Origin: Streptomyces sulfonofaciens
GTDB taxonomy: Bacteria > Actinomycetota > Actinomycetes > Streptomycetales > Streptomycetaceae
Length of the DNA stretch: 64,000 bases
Reading direction: 5' to 3'
Assembly (NCBI RefSeq): GCF_014656295.1
Contig: NZ_BNCD01000005.1
Location: 1-64,000, forward strand
The notes under the pieces were generated by a model that saw only the letters and a list, made by a program, of their open reading frames with translations, had not been told where the DNA came from and ran no database searches. This document shows, piece by piece, positions 54,845 to 62,938 of the stretch. The position numbers were made by a program, and so were the translations under genes. Each line of letters opens with the position of its first letter. The first letter of the stretch is position 1.

Positions 54845-55392
54845 GCGTCTTCTCCTTGATGGGCGGCGGGCGCACCGGGCCGCTCCGGCGCGCGACGTCG
54901 GTCGGGTGCGGAACGGAGGGGTGGTCGGTGGCCGTGTCCGGGCGATCCGGTCCCGGCCGGGCCTGCCGGACAGGTGCCCCTGGCAGGCTCCCGGTCGACG
55001 GCCTTGGTGCGGTTGGTACGCGTTGACGGCGGTGCGGAGGGCCCTGCGGTGACGAACTGCTCCGGGTTCGAAGCGCTCGACGGCGTTTGCCCGGGCCTCA
55101 TTCCGGGGTGATCTCATCCGCCGAGTGAGCAGACACACCCTACTGACCGGCACCGCCCCCTGTGTGACAGGAAGTCGGGGGTGATGTGCGTCCCACCCGC
55201 CGCGTCGCTCGTGCGACCGGCCGCGGTGGGCAACGTGCTGAATGATCCTGTATGGCCCGATTACCGGACGGGTAGAGAGTGGGACGGGGGCCGAAGTACA
55301 AGATCGGCAACGTCTACCGGTTCCGGCTGCGGGCGGGTTATCCCGGAGACGGCGGCCCCGGCCGGGGCCGTTCTCCTGGAAGGAGTCCAGTC
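54845..55392. other. Divergent gap between P450 and ferredoxin-MBL genes
   Basis: The 548-nt region contains no recognisable gene. The half next to the P450 gene is GC-rich and repetitive; a relatively A/T-rich patch lies near 55230-55260 (gtgctgaatgatcctgtatgg) and may hold the promoter of the rightward gene. The last 40 bases contain the palindrome and Shine-Dalgarno hairpin described separately. Confidence 0.45.
55353..55390 (+). promoter_or_regulatory. Palindrome plus hairpin presenting the ribosome site
   Basis: A perfect 18-nt palindrome (CGGCCCCGG and its complement, 55353-55370) is followed by CTGGA-AGGAG-TCCAG (55376-55390). In the second element the Shine-Dalgarno AGGAG is exactly the loop of a 5-bp hairpin, 2 nt before the GTG start at 55393. 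The arrangement suggests translational control of the ferredoxin-MBL gene. Confidence 0.5.
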
Positions 55393-56262
55393 GTGGACCG
55401 CTGGTACGTGGACGACCGCTGCATCAACTGCGACGTCGCCCGGCAGTTGGCGCCCGAGCTGATCGGCGACGTCGGCGGCAGGTCGCGGATCCTGCGCCCG
55501 CCGCGCGACGAGGCGGAGGCACGCGCCCTGCACGCCGCCGCCTTCGCCTGCCCCACCCGCTCGATCCGGCCCCCGTCCGGGCCGCTCGACCAGGGATCCG
55601 ACCCGTTCCCGATGGCCCTGGACGACGGTGTGCTGCTCTGCGGGCACAACTCGCGGCACACCGCAGGGGCCAACTCCTACCTGCTGCCGCGTCCGTCCGG
55701 CACCGCGATGATGATCGACACACCGCGCTGGAGCGCCGAACTGGCCGAGCGCTACACGGCGTTCGGTCCCGTCACCGATGTGCTGCTCACCCACCGGGAC
55801 CACGCCGCGCACGGCCGTCGCTACGCCGACCACTTCGGTGCCCGGCTCTGGATCCACGAGGGCGACCTCGACGCGGCACCGGACGCGGACCAGGTGATCA
55901 GGGGCCTCGAACCCGTCGAGGTCGGCGAGGGGGTGACCGTCCACCCACTGCCGGGGCACACCAGGGGGAGCGTGCTGTACCTCGCCGACGACCGGTACTG
56001 CTTCAGCGGCGACAGCCTCTACTGGTCGCGCACCACGGGCGATCTCGAGGTGGTGGAGAGCGTGACCTGGTACTCCATCGAGGAACTGGCCGCCTCGCTG
56101 GCCAGGACGGCCCCGAAGCTGCGCTTCGAGTGGATCCTGCCCGGGCACGGGGACCGCCGCCGGCTGCCCGCCGACGACATGGCGCTGCGGCTGCGCGGCC
56201 TGACGGAACGCACACGGCAGTTGCGGCCGGGGCCCATCGACTTCACGGCCGTCCGGTGGTGA
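55393..56262 (+). CDS. Ferredoxin-like/metallo-beta-lactamase fold fusion protein
   Basis: The 289-residue protein has an N-terminal 60-residue ferredoxin-like segment with Cys10, Cys13 and Cys53 followed by Pro (DRCINCDVA, FACPTRSI); alanine stands where the third cysteine of a 4Fe-4S ferredoxin would be. The rest is a metallo-beta-lactamase fold with GANSYLL, LLTHRDHAAHG (134-140), LPGHTRGS (His189), FSGD (Asp207) and ILPGHGD. HRDHAAH departs from the usual HxHxDH but resembles the HRDDVADH form of plant and cyanobacterial relatives. Start is GTG with GGAAGGA upstream. The reaction is unknown. Confidence 0.85.
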   Translation: MDRWYVDDRCINCDVARQLAPELIGDVGGRSRILRPPRDEAEARALHAAAFACPTRSIRPPSGPLDQGSDPFPMALDDGVLLCGHNSRHTAGANSYLLPRPSGTAMMIDTPRWSAELAERYTAFGPVTDVLLTHRDHAAHGRRYADHFGARLWIHEGDLDAAPDADQVIRGLEPVEVGEGVTVHPLPGHTRGSVLYLADDRYCFSGDSLYWSRTTGDLEVVESVTWYSIEELAASLARTAPKLRFEWILPGHGDRRRLPADDMALRLRGLTERTRQLRPGPIDFTAVRW

Positions 56263-56282
56263 CGGGACCGCGAGCGCTCACA

Positions 56283-56315
56283 CCGCACCGCGGCCGGGCG
56301 TCGGCCGCGGTGCGG
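56283..56315. terminator. Convergent-gene hairpin after the MBL gene
   Basis: Thirteen base pairs (CCGCACCGCGGCC with GGCCGCGGTGCGG) enclose a 7-nt loop, 20 nt after the MBL stop and 48 nt from the end of the convergent glycosyltransferase gene. A related inverted segment follows. No T-run is present. Confidence 0.75.
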
Positions 56316-56362
56316 GCAGTGCCCGCACGGCACGGCGGCGGGGCGCCGGCCGCGGTGCGTGC

Positions 56363-59300
56363 TCAGCGCAGCAACCGGTCCGCCACCCGGGCCGCCGCGT
56401 GGCCGTCGTCCAGGTCGCAGTAGGCGTCGCGGAACGCGGCGTACGCGTCGGTGTGCCGCTCGGCCAGCATGTCCAGGCCGCGCAGGGCGGCGAGGACCTC
56501 GTCGGTGGAGGTGAGCAGGGGGCCCGGGGCACGGGCCTCGAAGTCGAGCGTGAAGCCGCGGACCGTGTCCCGGTAGTGCTCCAGGTCATAGGTGTGGAAC
56601 AGCATCGGACGACCCGTGTGGGCGAAGTCGAACATCAGCGACGAGTAGTCCGTGACCAGGACGTCGGCGATCAGCAGCAGCTCTCCGGTGCGCGGGTGGT
56701 GCGTGACGTCGCGCACGAACGGGGCGCGCGCCCCGGGGAGGCGGCCCCACGCAAGGGGGTGCCTGCGCACCAGCAGCACGTGGTCATCGCCGAGCGCACG
56801 CTCGGCGGCACGGAAGTCGAAGGCCGGCTCGTACGCGTACCGGAATCCGGCGCCCGAGCCGGTCCGGCCGGCGCCGTCCGGCCCCTGCGTGCCCTGCGCG
56901 GGGCCCGCGGCCCCGGCCGGCCGGCCGTGGTGGTCCCGGTACGTCGGCGCGTACAGCACCACCCGCCGTCCGGGTTCGATGCCCAGTTCCGCACGCACCC
57001 GCTCGGCGGTCTTGTCGCGGTCCGCGGCGAAGAGGACGTCGTTGCGCGGCGCACCCGCCTGGAGCAGTTCCCCGTCGTAGCCGAGCGCGCGGGTCAGCGG
57101 CCCGATCGCGAAGCGGTTCGGCACCACCAGGACGCTCCACTGCGCGACCAGCCGCGGCAGCGCCTCGACGTGCGCGTGGTCCGCGAACCGCGAACCGGCG
57201 AGGTCGGCACCGATCCGCTTGAGCGGCACGCCGTGCCAGGTCTGCACGACCGTCTGCCCGTCCCTGCGCTCGAAGAAGTCCGGCAGGTGGTCGCAGGCGA
57301 TGATGCGGCGGGAGCGGGCCAGCGCCTCGTACCAGGCGGCGCTGTGCTCCACCACCGCGCGCGCCGCGGGCGGCACGTGCGTACGCAGATCGCGGGTGAC
57401 CCACAGGTGCTCAACCTCGCTGCCGCGCCGCACCAGCTCCTCGTGCACGGCACGCAGCGAGTCGTCTCCGCGGCCCGCGGCGTAGAGCACCGCGTCACGC
57501 AGCGGCTCCTCGCGCCGGCGCGGGTAGTGCGTGGTGCGCAGCCGGTGCCGCCGGTAGGCGCCGCGCTCCGCTGCGGGCAGGGCGGAACCGGCCTCGACGA
57601 CGAGGTGGTCCCCGTGCCTGCGCTGTACCGTGAACTCCCGGTCCCGGCCCTCGTACCGGGCCGGCAGCGCGGCGGCGAGCGGGCCGAGGACGCGCAGCGG
57701 GAACTCGACGGCGGGGGCGCCGGCACCTGCTGTGCCGGTGCCGGTGCCGGAGCCGGTGTCGCTGCCGGGGGCGGGAGTGGTCCCGGTGGCAGCGGTGGTG
57801 CCGGCAGGGGGCGCGGTGGCAGGGGCGTCGGCAGGGGCCGCGTCGGACGCCGTGCCCGGCTCCGGTGCCCGCTCCCGTACGAAGGCGTACCAGCGGCCCT
57901 CGCCGAGCACGTCCGCGGCCGGGTGCAGCGTCGCGGAGAAGCGTGCACCCGGGCCGGAGGGGAACGGGGCGGGCAGTGCCTGCGCGGGGTCCGCCGCGGC
58001 GGGCGCGGGGTTCGCGGGCACGGCCCCCGTGTCTGTTCCGGCCTCCGCTGCCTCCTCGCCTCCCGCCTCCGTTCCAGCCCCCCTCACCGCCTCCGTTCCC
58101 GCTTTCGCTTTCCCTTCCCCTTCTGCCTCCCCTTCCGCCTCCGTTTCCGCCTCCGTTTCCGGAGCGTTGTCGGCGGCGGAGGGAGGGTCCACAGGGGGAA
58201 GGTCCGCGGGGGAGGCGTCACCCTCGGGTACGGCCGCGGACGGGTCCGCCCCGGAGGCGGCGGCTCCGGAGGGCGGCGCCTGCGGGGCCGTCCTCACCAG
58301 CGGTACCGTCACCTCCTCGTCCAGCACCTCGTGCCTCAGCACCAGTTCCGCCTCCGCCGCGCCGAACGCGCCAAGCGCGGCGAACGGGCCCGACGCACCG
58401 CCCGCCAGAGCCGTCCGGGCCCGGGCCCCTGCCGCCCCCACCGTCCCGCTGATCGTGAGTGTGCCGTCGTCGGCCCAGAACAGCGTGTCGGCGATCGGAC
58501 GGCGGGTCAGCTCGACCCGGAGCCGGCCGCGGTCGTCGGCGGTGGCGCACAGCTCTCGGCCGTCGGCCAGGGCGTACCGGCCGGGCGGCAGCCCCGGCAG
58601 GGCGGCCGGCGGCGCCAGGCTCCCGTCCGCCATGACCAGCTCGGCCCGCCAGGGTTCGGTACAGGGCGGCGGCACCTCCTTGGGGGCACGGTGCGCCGGG
58701 GGCGGTACGGCGGCGAGCTGGGCGAGCGGCACCCGGAGCGCGAAGCGGCCGTCCTCGGGGGCGAGCGGTGCCTCGATCACCATTCCGCTTCCGCTTCCGG
58801 TTCCGTCCGGACCGTCGGGGCGGGACAGCCGCAGGGCCTCGACCCCCTGCGCGTACACCTGTCCGACGAAGACCACGTCGGCCCCGTCGCGGTGGTGGCC
58901 CTCGACGCGTGCCGGGCACTCGACGACACCGAGCGTCAGCCCGCCCTCCTCGAAGCCGAGTTCGAGCCGCAGCCGTCCACCCTCCCGGTCCTCGTCGAGG
59001 TCGCGCACGGTCCACTGCGCGGTGGCCGCGTCGAGTGCGCGCAAGGGGGCGTGGCGCACCGTGCCGCGGCCCGCGACCAGCACGCCCAGCGTCCACCTGC
59101 CGGGTGTCCAGCGACCTCTGACCCTGAGTTTCGCCAGGTCGACTGTCATCTCGAAGCCGGCGTGGTCGTAGCAGTGCAGCACTTGCCCCGAGTCGGCGGT
59201 GGCGCCCGGATCGAGGACGCTGCGGGTGGCCACCAGGCGCACCCGCGGCACACCCCTGATCCCTCTGATCCCCCTGACGCCCGGCACGCCCCGCACCCCC

Positions 59301-60631
59301 GGCAGGCCCTGGTCGCGGGCGCAGGTCAGGACGCCGGTCCTGGCCGACTGGCCGGGTGTCGCGGCCTCCAGGTTGCGGATGTACGCATAGCCCCTGACGA
59401 CGAGGCGGCCCGCGTCGTCCCAGGTGGTCTCGCGGACCCGTGCGACACCGTCCAGCTCGTCGCGGGACAGCCGGGTCACCGTCTCCACCACGTCGGCGGC
59501 CCGCGGCGCCCGCAGCGGGTCCGGGCCGCCCGACCGCTCTCCGGCCGAGCCGGCACGCCCGTCCCGGGCCGCGGCAGGCTCGCCGCCGTCCGCGCCGCCC
59601 GGGTGCGGGAAGACGCCGTGCCGCAGCAGCCGGCCGCGGACCCGGAAGGCGGTGTCGCAGCCGGGCCCCGACGTGAGCAGGTCGAGCAGTTCCGGCAGCC
59701 GGCGCTCGCGCACCAGGTGCCATTTCACGCGCAGGCCCGCGGGCAGCCCGTCCAGCGCGGCGGGCGCGGCGTGGGCCACGAAGTCCGGGGCCGCGGCGAG
59801 GAACGCCTCCCGGTACGCGCGCCCGGCCGAGGGCAGCGCCTCCAGGAACGGCACCAGGTCGCCGCGCAGGCACGACGCGTCGTACGCCTCCCGGTGCGCG
59901 GGCTGCTGCACGGAGAGGAAGCGGCTGATGTGCTCGCAGGCCGCGATCCGGTCGCGCACCGCCTTGGCGTCGGCGTGCAGCGCGGCGCCCGCGCCCTGCC
60001 GCGCCCGCTGGTAGGAGACGTGCTCCCTGAGCAGGTCGACGGAGCCGGCGAGGAAGTGCGCGGGGATCGTCACCCGGGTCGACGCGTACTGCCTGCCCTC
60101 GGGGAAGGACAGGGCGTGCCGGTTCCAGAAGGCGCGCCGGAAGACCTTGTTCCGGGCCGTGCGGTCGGCGAGCAGCCGCGGGGTGCGGGTGATGTGCGTA
60201 CGGGGCCGGCTCTCGGTGAGCCAGTGGTACGCGGGCTCCTGGCGCCGCCCGTACCGGCCGAGCTGCCAGACGTTGCCGGCCGCGAAGGCGGAGCCCGTGG
60301 TGTCCAGGCTGGCGATCAGGCGGGCGTAGGCGTCGTGCGGGAGGACGTCGTCGCCGTTGGCGAAGGCCAGGAACTCGACGGTGCGCGGCGTCTCGCGCAC
60401 GCCCCGGTTGCGTGCGGCGCTCAGTCCGGCGTGCTGCTGCCGCACCAGGCGGAAACGCGGATCACGGGTGGCGAAGTCCTCCGCGATGCGCGGACTGTCG
60501 TCGGTGGAACCGTCGTCGACGAGCACGGCCTCCACGCACGACAGGGTCTGCCCGGCGATCGACTCCAGGCACTCCGTCAGGTACTCCGCGGTGTTGCGGA
60601 TCGACACGACGACGCTGAGACGCGGTTGCAC
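56363..60631 (-). CDS. GT2 glycosyltransferase / CDP-glycerol glycerophosphotransferase fusion
   Basis: The 1422-residue protein opens with a GT2 domain (LSVVVSIRNTAEYL, VLVDDGSTDDS, AARNRG, FANGDD replacing the usual DxD). A long middle region of beta-rich sequence follows, with a collagen-like GVRGVPGVRGIRGIRG stretch and an acidic ETEAETEAEGEAEGEG linker. The C-terminal 400 residues form a TagB/TagF-type glycerophosphotransferase domain (QTWHGVPLKRIG, YAPTYRDHHG, RRHPLAWG, LVTDYSSLMFDFA). It should build or prime a poly(polyol phosphate) wall polymer such as teichoic acid. The GTG has GAAAGG eight bases upstream. Confidence 0.88.
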   Translation of the reverse strand: MQPRLSVVVSIRNTAEYLTECLESIAGQTLSCVEAVLVDDGSTDDSPRIAEDFATRDPRFRLVRQQHAGLSAARNRGVRETPRTVEFLAFANGDDVLPHDAYARLIASLDTTGSAFAAGNVWQLGRYGRRQEPAYHWLTESRPRTHITRTPRLLADRTARNKVFRRAFWNRHALSFPEGRQYASTRVTIPAHFLAGSVDLLREHVSYQRARQGAGAALHADAKAVRDRIAACEHISRFLSVQQPAHREAYDASCLRGDLVPFLEALPSAGRAYREAFLAAAPDFVAHAAPAALDGLPAGLRVKWHLVRERRLPELLDLLTSGPGCDTAFRVRGRLLRHGVFPHPGGADGGEPAAARDGRAGSAGERSGGPDPLRAPRAADVVETVTRLSRDELDGVARVRETTWDDAGRLVVRGYAYIRNLEAATPGQSARTGVLTCARDQGLPGVRGVPGVRGIRGIRGVPRVRLVATRSVLDPGATADSGQVLHCYDHAGFEMTVDLAKLRVRGRWTPGRWTLGVLVAGRGTVRHAPLRALDAATAQWTVRDLDEDREGGRLRLELGFEEGGLTLGVVECPARVEGHHRDGADVVFVGQVYAQGVEALRLSRPDGPDGTGSGSGMVIEAPLAPEDGRFALRVPLAQLAAVPPPAHRAPKEVPPPCTEPWRAELVMADGSLAPPAALPGLPPGRYALADGRELCATADDRGRLRVELTRRPIADTLFWADDGTLTISGTVGAAGARARTALAGGASGPFAALGAFGAAEAELVLRHEVLDEEVTVPLVRTAPQAPPSGAAASGADPSAAVPEGDASPADLPPVDPPSAADNAPETEAETEAEGEAEGEGKAKAGTEAVRGAGTEAGGEEAAEAGTDTGAVPANPAPAAADPAQALPAPFPSGPGARFSATLHPAADVLGEGRWYAFVRERAPEPGTASDAAPADAPATAPPAGTTAATGTTPAPGSDTGSGTGTGTAGAGAPAVEFPLRVLGPLAAALPARYEGRDREFTVQRRHGDHLVVEAGSALPAAERGAYRRHRLRTTHYPRRREEPLRDAVLYAAGRGDDSLRAVHEELVRRGSEVEHLWVTRDLRTHVPPAARAVVEHSAAWYEALARSRRIIACDHLPDFFERRDGQTVVQTWHGVPLKRIGADLAGSRFADHAHVEALPRLVAQWSVLVVPNRFAIGPLTRALGYDGELLQAGAPRNDVLFAADRDKTAERVRAELGIEPGRRVVLYAPTYRDHHGRPAGAAGPAQGTQGPDGAGRTGSGAGFRYAYEPAFDFRAAERALGDDHVLLVRRHPLAWGRLPGARAPFVRDVTHHPRTGELLLIADVLVTDYSSLMFDFAHTGRPMLFHTYDLEHYRDTVRGFTLDFEARAPGPLLTSTDEVLAALRGLDMLAERHTDAYAAFRDAYCDLDDGHAAARVADRLLR

Positions 60632-60904
60632 GGCACGGACCTTTCGTAGGCCGCCGACGGTGCCGACGGGCAACGGGAACGCATTTGTCCCCTTTGCCCA
60701 TTACCACGGCAGACTTTGCCTCGGTTCACTCCCAGGGGTGATCTTCGGGGCGGCTCAGGGCGCGGCGTACCGGATCGGGGGTCCGCTGTGATCCGGCAGG
60801 GGGGCGGCCCGGGGCCGGGGGTGACGTGCGGCGGGCGCCGGGGTGGTGGGTGCCGGGCGGGGGCGCCGTCCCGCGGGCGCGTGGGTGCCGGCGCCCGGCG
60901 GGCG

Positions 60905-61588
60905 TCAGGCGAGCACTCCCGTCAGCGCGCGGACGAGCACGGTCTCCATCCGGTCCGCGGCGCCGGCGGCGGGGGTGACGGCGGGCGGGGCCGTCGCGAG
61001 CAGGGCGCTGATGCGGGGGTGGTCGCCCAGGGCGGCCGCGTGGCGCAGGTACGCGGTCTGCCGGGCGGAGCCGGGGTCGGCGGCGGCCAGTTCGTTCTGG
61101 ACGAAGAGCGCGGTCAGGGCGCACAGGAGCGCGAAGGCCTCCAGCTTGGCGGCGGCGTCGGCCGGGTGGTCGGCGAGTGCGTCAAGTACGTGTTCGAGCA
61201 GGTCGACGCCCTGCGGCCCGACTGTGGGGCGGGTGATGACCAGGTGCGGCAGCCAGGGGTGGCGGCGCATGATGTCCCTGGCCTGACGGGCGACGGTGAG
61301 CAGGTCGGCCTGCCAGTCGCCGGTAGGCGCGGGCAGGTCGTACTCGCTCGCCGTGCTGTCGATCATCAGGTCGAGCAGGTCGTCGCGGGTGGCGACGTAG
61401 CGGTAGAGCGAGGCCGCGCCGGTGTTCAGTGCGGCGGCGACCCTGCGCATGGAGACGGCGTCGAGCCCCTGCCGGTCGGCCAGCTCCACAGCGGCCGCGG
61501 TGATTTCGGCCCGGCTGCGCTCGGCCGGGCGTCCGAGCGGCGCCCGTGCGGGTCGCATCCAGATCACCGGTTCCTGCTGCCCTGGCAC
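60905..61588 (-). CDS. TetR family regulator
   Basis: The 227-residue protein has a TetR helix-turn-helix (VSMRRVAAALNTGAASLYRY) and a TetR_C-type ligand domain. GTG 61588 is preferred because GGAGGTGG stands four bases upstream; GTG 61594 and ATG 61558 are in frame. It diverges from an alpha/beta hydrolase gene across a region holding seven spaced copies of a TTCGCGAA motif, its probable operators. Confidence 0.9.
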   Translation of the reverse strand: MPGQQEPVIWMRPARAPLGRPAERSRAEITAAAVELADRQGLDAVSMRRVAAALNTGAASLYRYVATRDDLLDLMIDSTASEYDLPAPTGDWQADLLTVARQARDIMRRHPWLPHLVITRPTVGPQGVDLLEHVLDALADHPADAAAKLEAFALLCALTALFVQNELAAADPGSARQTAYLRHAAALGDHPRISALLATAPPAVTPAAGAADRMETVLVRALTGVLA

Positions 61589-61620
61589 TGCCACCTCCGT
61601 CGTTGTGGCCAGCCTACCTC

Positions 61621-61707
61621 TTCGCGTACAGTGTTCGCGAAAGGGGTTCGCGAACTCGGTTCGCGAACAGGTGTTTGCGAACAGTGCTTGCGAACAACGC
61701 CTGCGAA
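61621..61707. promoter_or_regulatory. Seven TTCGCGAA-type motifs at 13-bp spacing
   Basis: Motif starts are 61621 (TTCGCGTA), 61634, 61647 and 61660 (TTCGCGAA), 61674 (TTTGCGAA), 61687 (CTTGCGAA) and 61700 (CCTGCGAA). The spacing is 13 bp except one step of 14. The central two extend to the perfect palindrome GTTCGCGAAC. The array fills the space between the TetR start and the hydrolase start, with the best copies in the middle and decay to both sides. Cooperative binding by the TetR protein is inferred. Confidence 0.85.
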
Positions 61708-61764
61708 GCGGCCGATACGGGCTGAGCCGCTGTCGGGCGTTGCCGAACCGGGGGAGGAGTCACC

Positions 61765-62688
61765 ATGGCGCACTACGCGTACAACGGCGATGTGCGGATC
61801 GCCTACGAGGACCTCGGAGGCCGCGGCGGCGACCCGCTGCTGCTGTTCATGGGGCTGGGCACGTCGCGGTTCTGGTGGCCGCTCGGACTCGTCCGCGAAC
61901 TGGTGCGCCGCGACTTCCACGTGGTCGCCTACGACCAGCGGGACGCGGGGGAGTCGGGGCGCCTGCCGGGGCGGCCCGCCGGGCCGCCCGTCCGTGCCCT
62001 GCTGCGCAGGACGGCCCCGGCGTACGGCGCCGAGGAGCTGACCGACGACGCGGTCGCCGTGCTGGACGCCGTCGGCTGGCGGCGCGCCCATCTCTTCGGG
62101 CACTCCCTGGGCGGCCTGGTGGCCCAGCGCACCGCGATCCGCCATCCCGACCGGGTGCGCAGCCTGACCACCTCGGCCGCCGTGCCGAGCGACGCCAGGG
62201 GCCTGCGGGTACTGCGCTACGTCCGCCCGGGGCCGCTGCTGCGGTTCGCCCGGCTGCGGCAGCCCGACACCCCCGAGGGCAACCTGGCCCTCGCCGTGGC
62301 CGTCGCCCGCATCCTGGCCGCGCCGGGCCGGAGCGTGGGCGAGGCGGACGTCAGCGAGTTCGTGGCCAGGGAGGCCGAGCACCACGTGCCGAGCTTCCGC
62401 GACCAGCGGGCGCAGAGCCGCCAGATCGGCGCCACCTGGCACGGCGGGCCGCTCGCGGACATCACCGCGCCGACCCTGGTGCTGCACGGCAGGCAGGACC
62501 CGCTGCTGCGGGTCTCGGCCGCGCGCGACACCGCCGCCGCCGTGCCCGGCGCCCGGTTGCTCACGCTGCCCGGCGTCGGCCACTTCCTGTCCCAGGACAC
62601 GTGGGCCACCTACGCCGCCCACATCAGGGCGCAGGCCGACCTCGCGGGCCCCGCCGACCGGCAACCGCCCGCCGCCCGCGCCGGCTGA
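61765..62688 (+). CDS. Alpha/beta hydrolase
   Basis: The 307-residue protein has the alpha/beta-hydrolase core: LLLFMGLGTSRFWWP (oxyanion region), YDQRDAGES, nucleophile elbow GHSLGGLVA, acidic residue in LHGRQDPLL and the catalytic His in GVGHFL. GGGGGAGGAG lies before the ATG. Neighbouring TetR regulation suggests it degrades or activates a small ester-type compound, but the substrate cannot be named. The last 20 residues are Pro/Ala-rich. Confidence 0.92.
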   Translation: MAHYAYNGDVRIAYEDLGGRGGDPLLLFMGLGTSRFWWPLGLVRELVRRDFHVVAYDQRDAGESGRLPGRPAGPPVRALLRRTAPAYGAEELTDDAVAVLDAVGWRRAHLFGHSLGGLVAQRTAIRHPDRVRSLTTSAAVPSDARGLRVLRYVRPGPLLRFARLRQPDTPEGNLALAVAVARILAAPGRSVGEADVSEFVAREAEHHVPSFRDQRAQSRQIGATWHGGPLADITAPTLVLHGRQDPLLRVSAARDTAAAVPGARLLTLPGVGHFLSQDTWATYAAHIRAQADLAGPADRQPPAARAG

Positions 62689-62750
62689 CCGTGCTCCACC
62701 ACCGTCGGCCCGGCTGCGGGCCCGAGCGCGGGCCCGGGCCGCCCGTCCCG

Positions 62751-62830
62751 GCTGGCCCCTGCCCGCGCCGACTGCCCCCTGCCCGCGCAGGCTGGCCCCT
62801 GCCCGCGCCGACTGCCCCCTGCCCCCGCGG
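62751..62830. repeat. 40-bp tandem duplication in a convergent gap
   Basis: Two adjacent 40-bp units (62751-62790, 62791-62830) are identical for the first 34 bases, with core CTGGCCCCTGCCCGCGCCG. They lie in the 250-nt gap between the hydrolase gene and the converging membrane protein gene. No other feature was seen in the gap. Confidence 0.9.
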
Positions 62831-62938
62831 GCGATCCCCGCGGGACGCCCGCCGCGGGACGCCCGCCGTGCTCCGGCGCGGGCCCGCGGCCACCGCGCCG
62901 GGCCGCGCCACGGCGCCCCGGTCGGCGCTCCCGCGCGC

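Noticed and set aside
56399..60649. 1416-codon open frame opposite the GT2/CDP-glycerol transferase gene
   Set aside because: Its composition is that expected of the complement of a high-GC gene; it has no domain motif.
61621..61707. TTCGCGAA array considered as a replication iteron set
   Set aside because: It lies between divergent TetR and hydrolase genes with no replication initiator nearby; an operator array explains it better.
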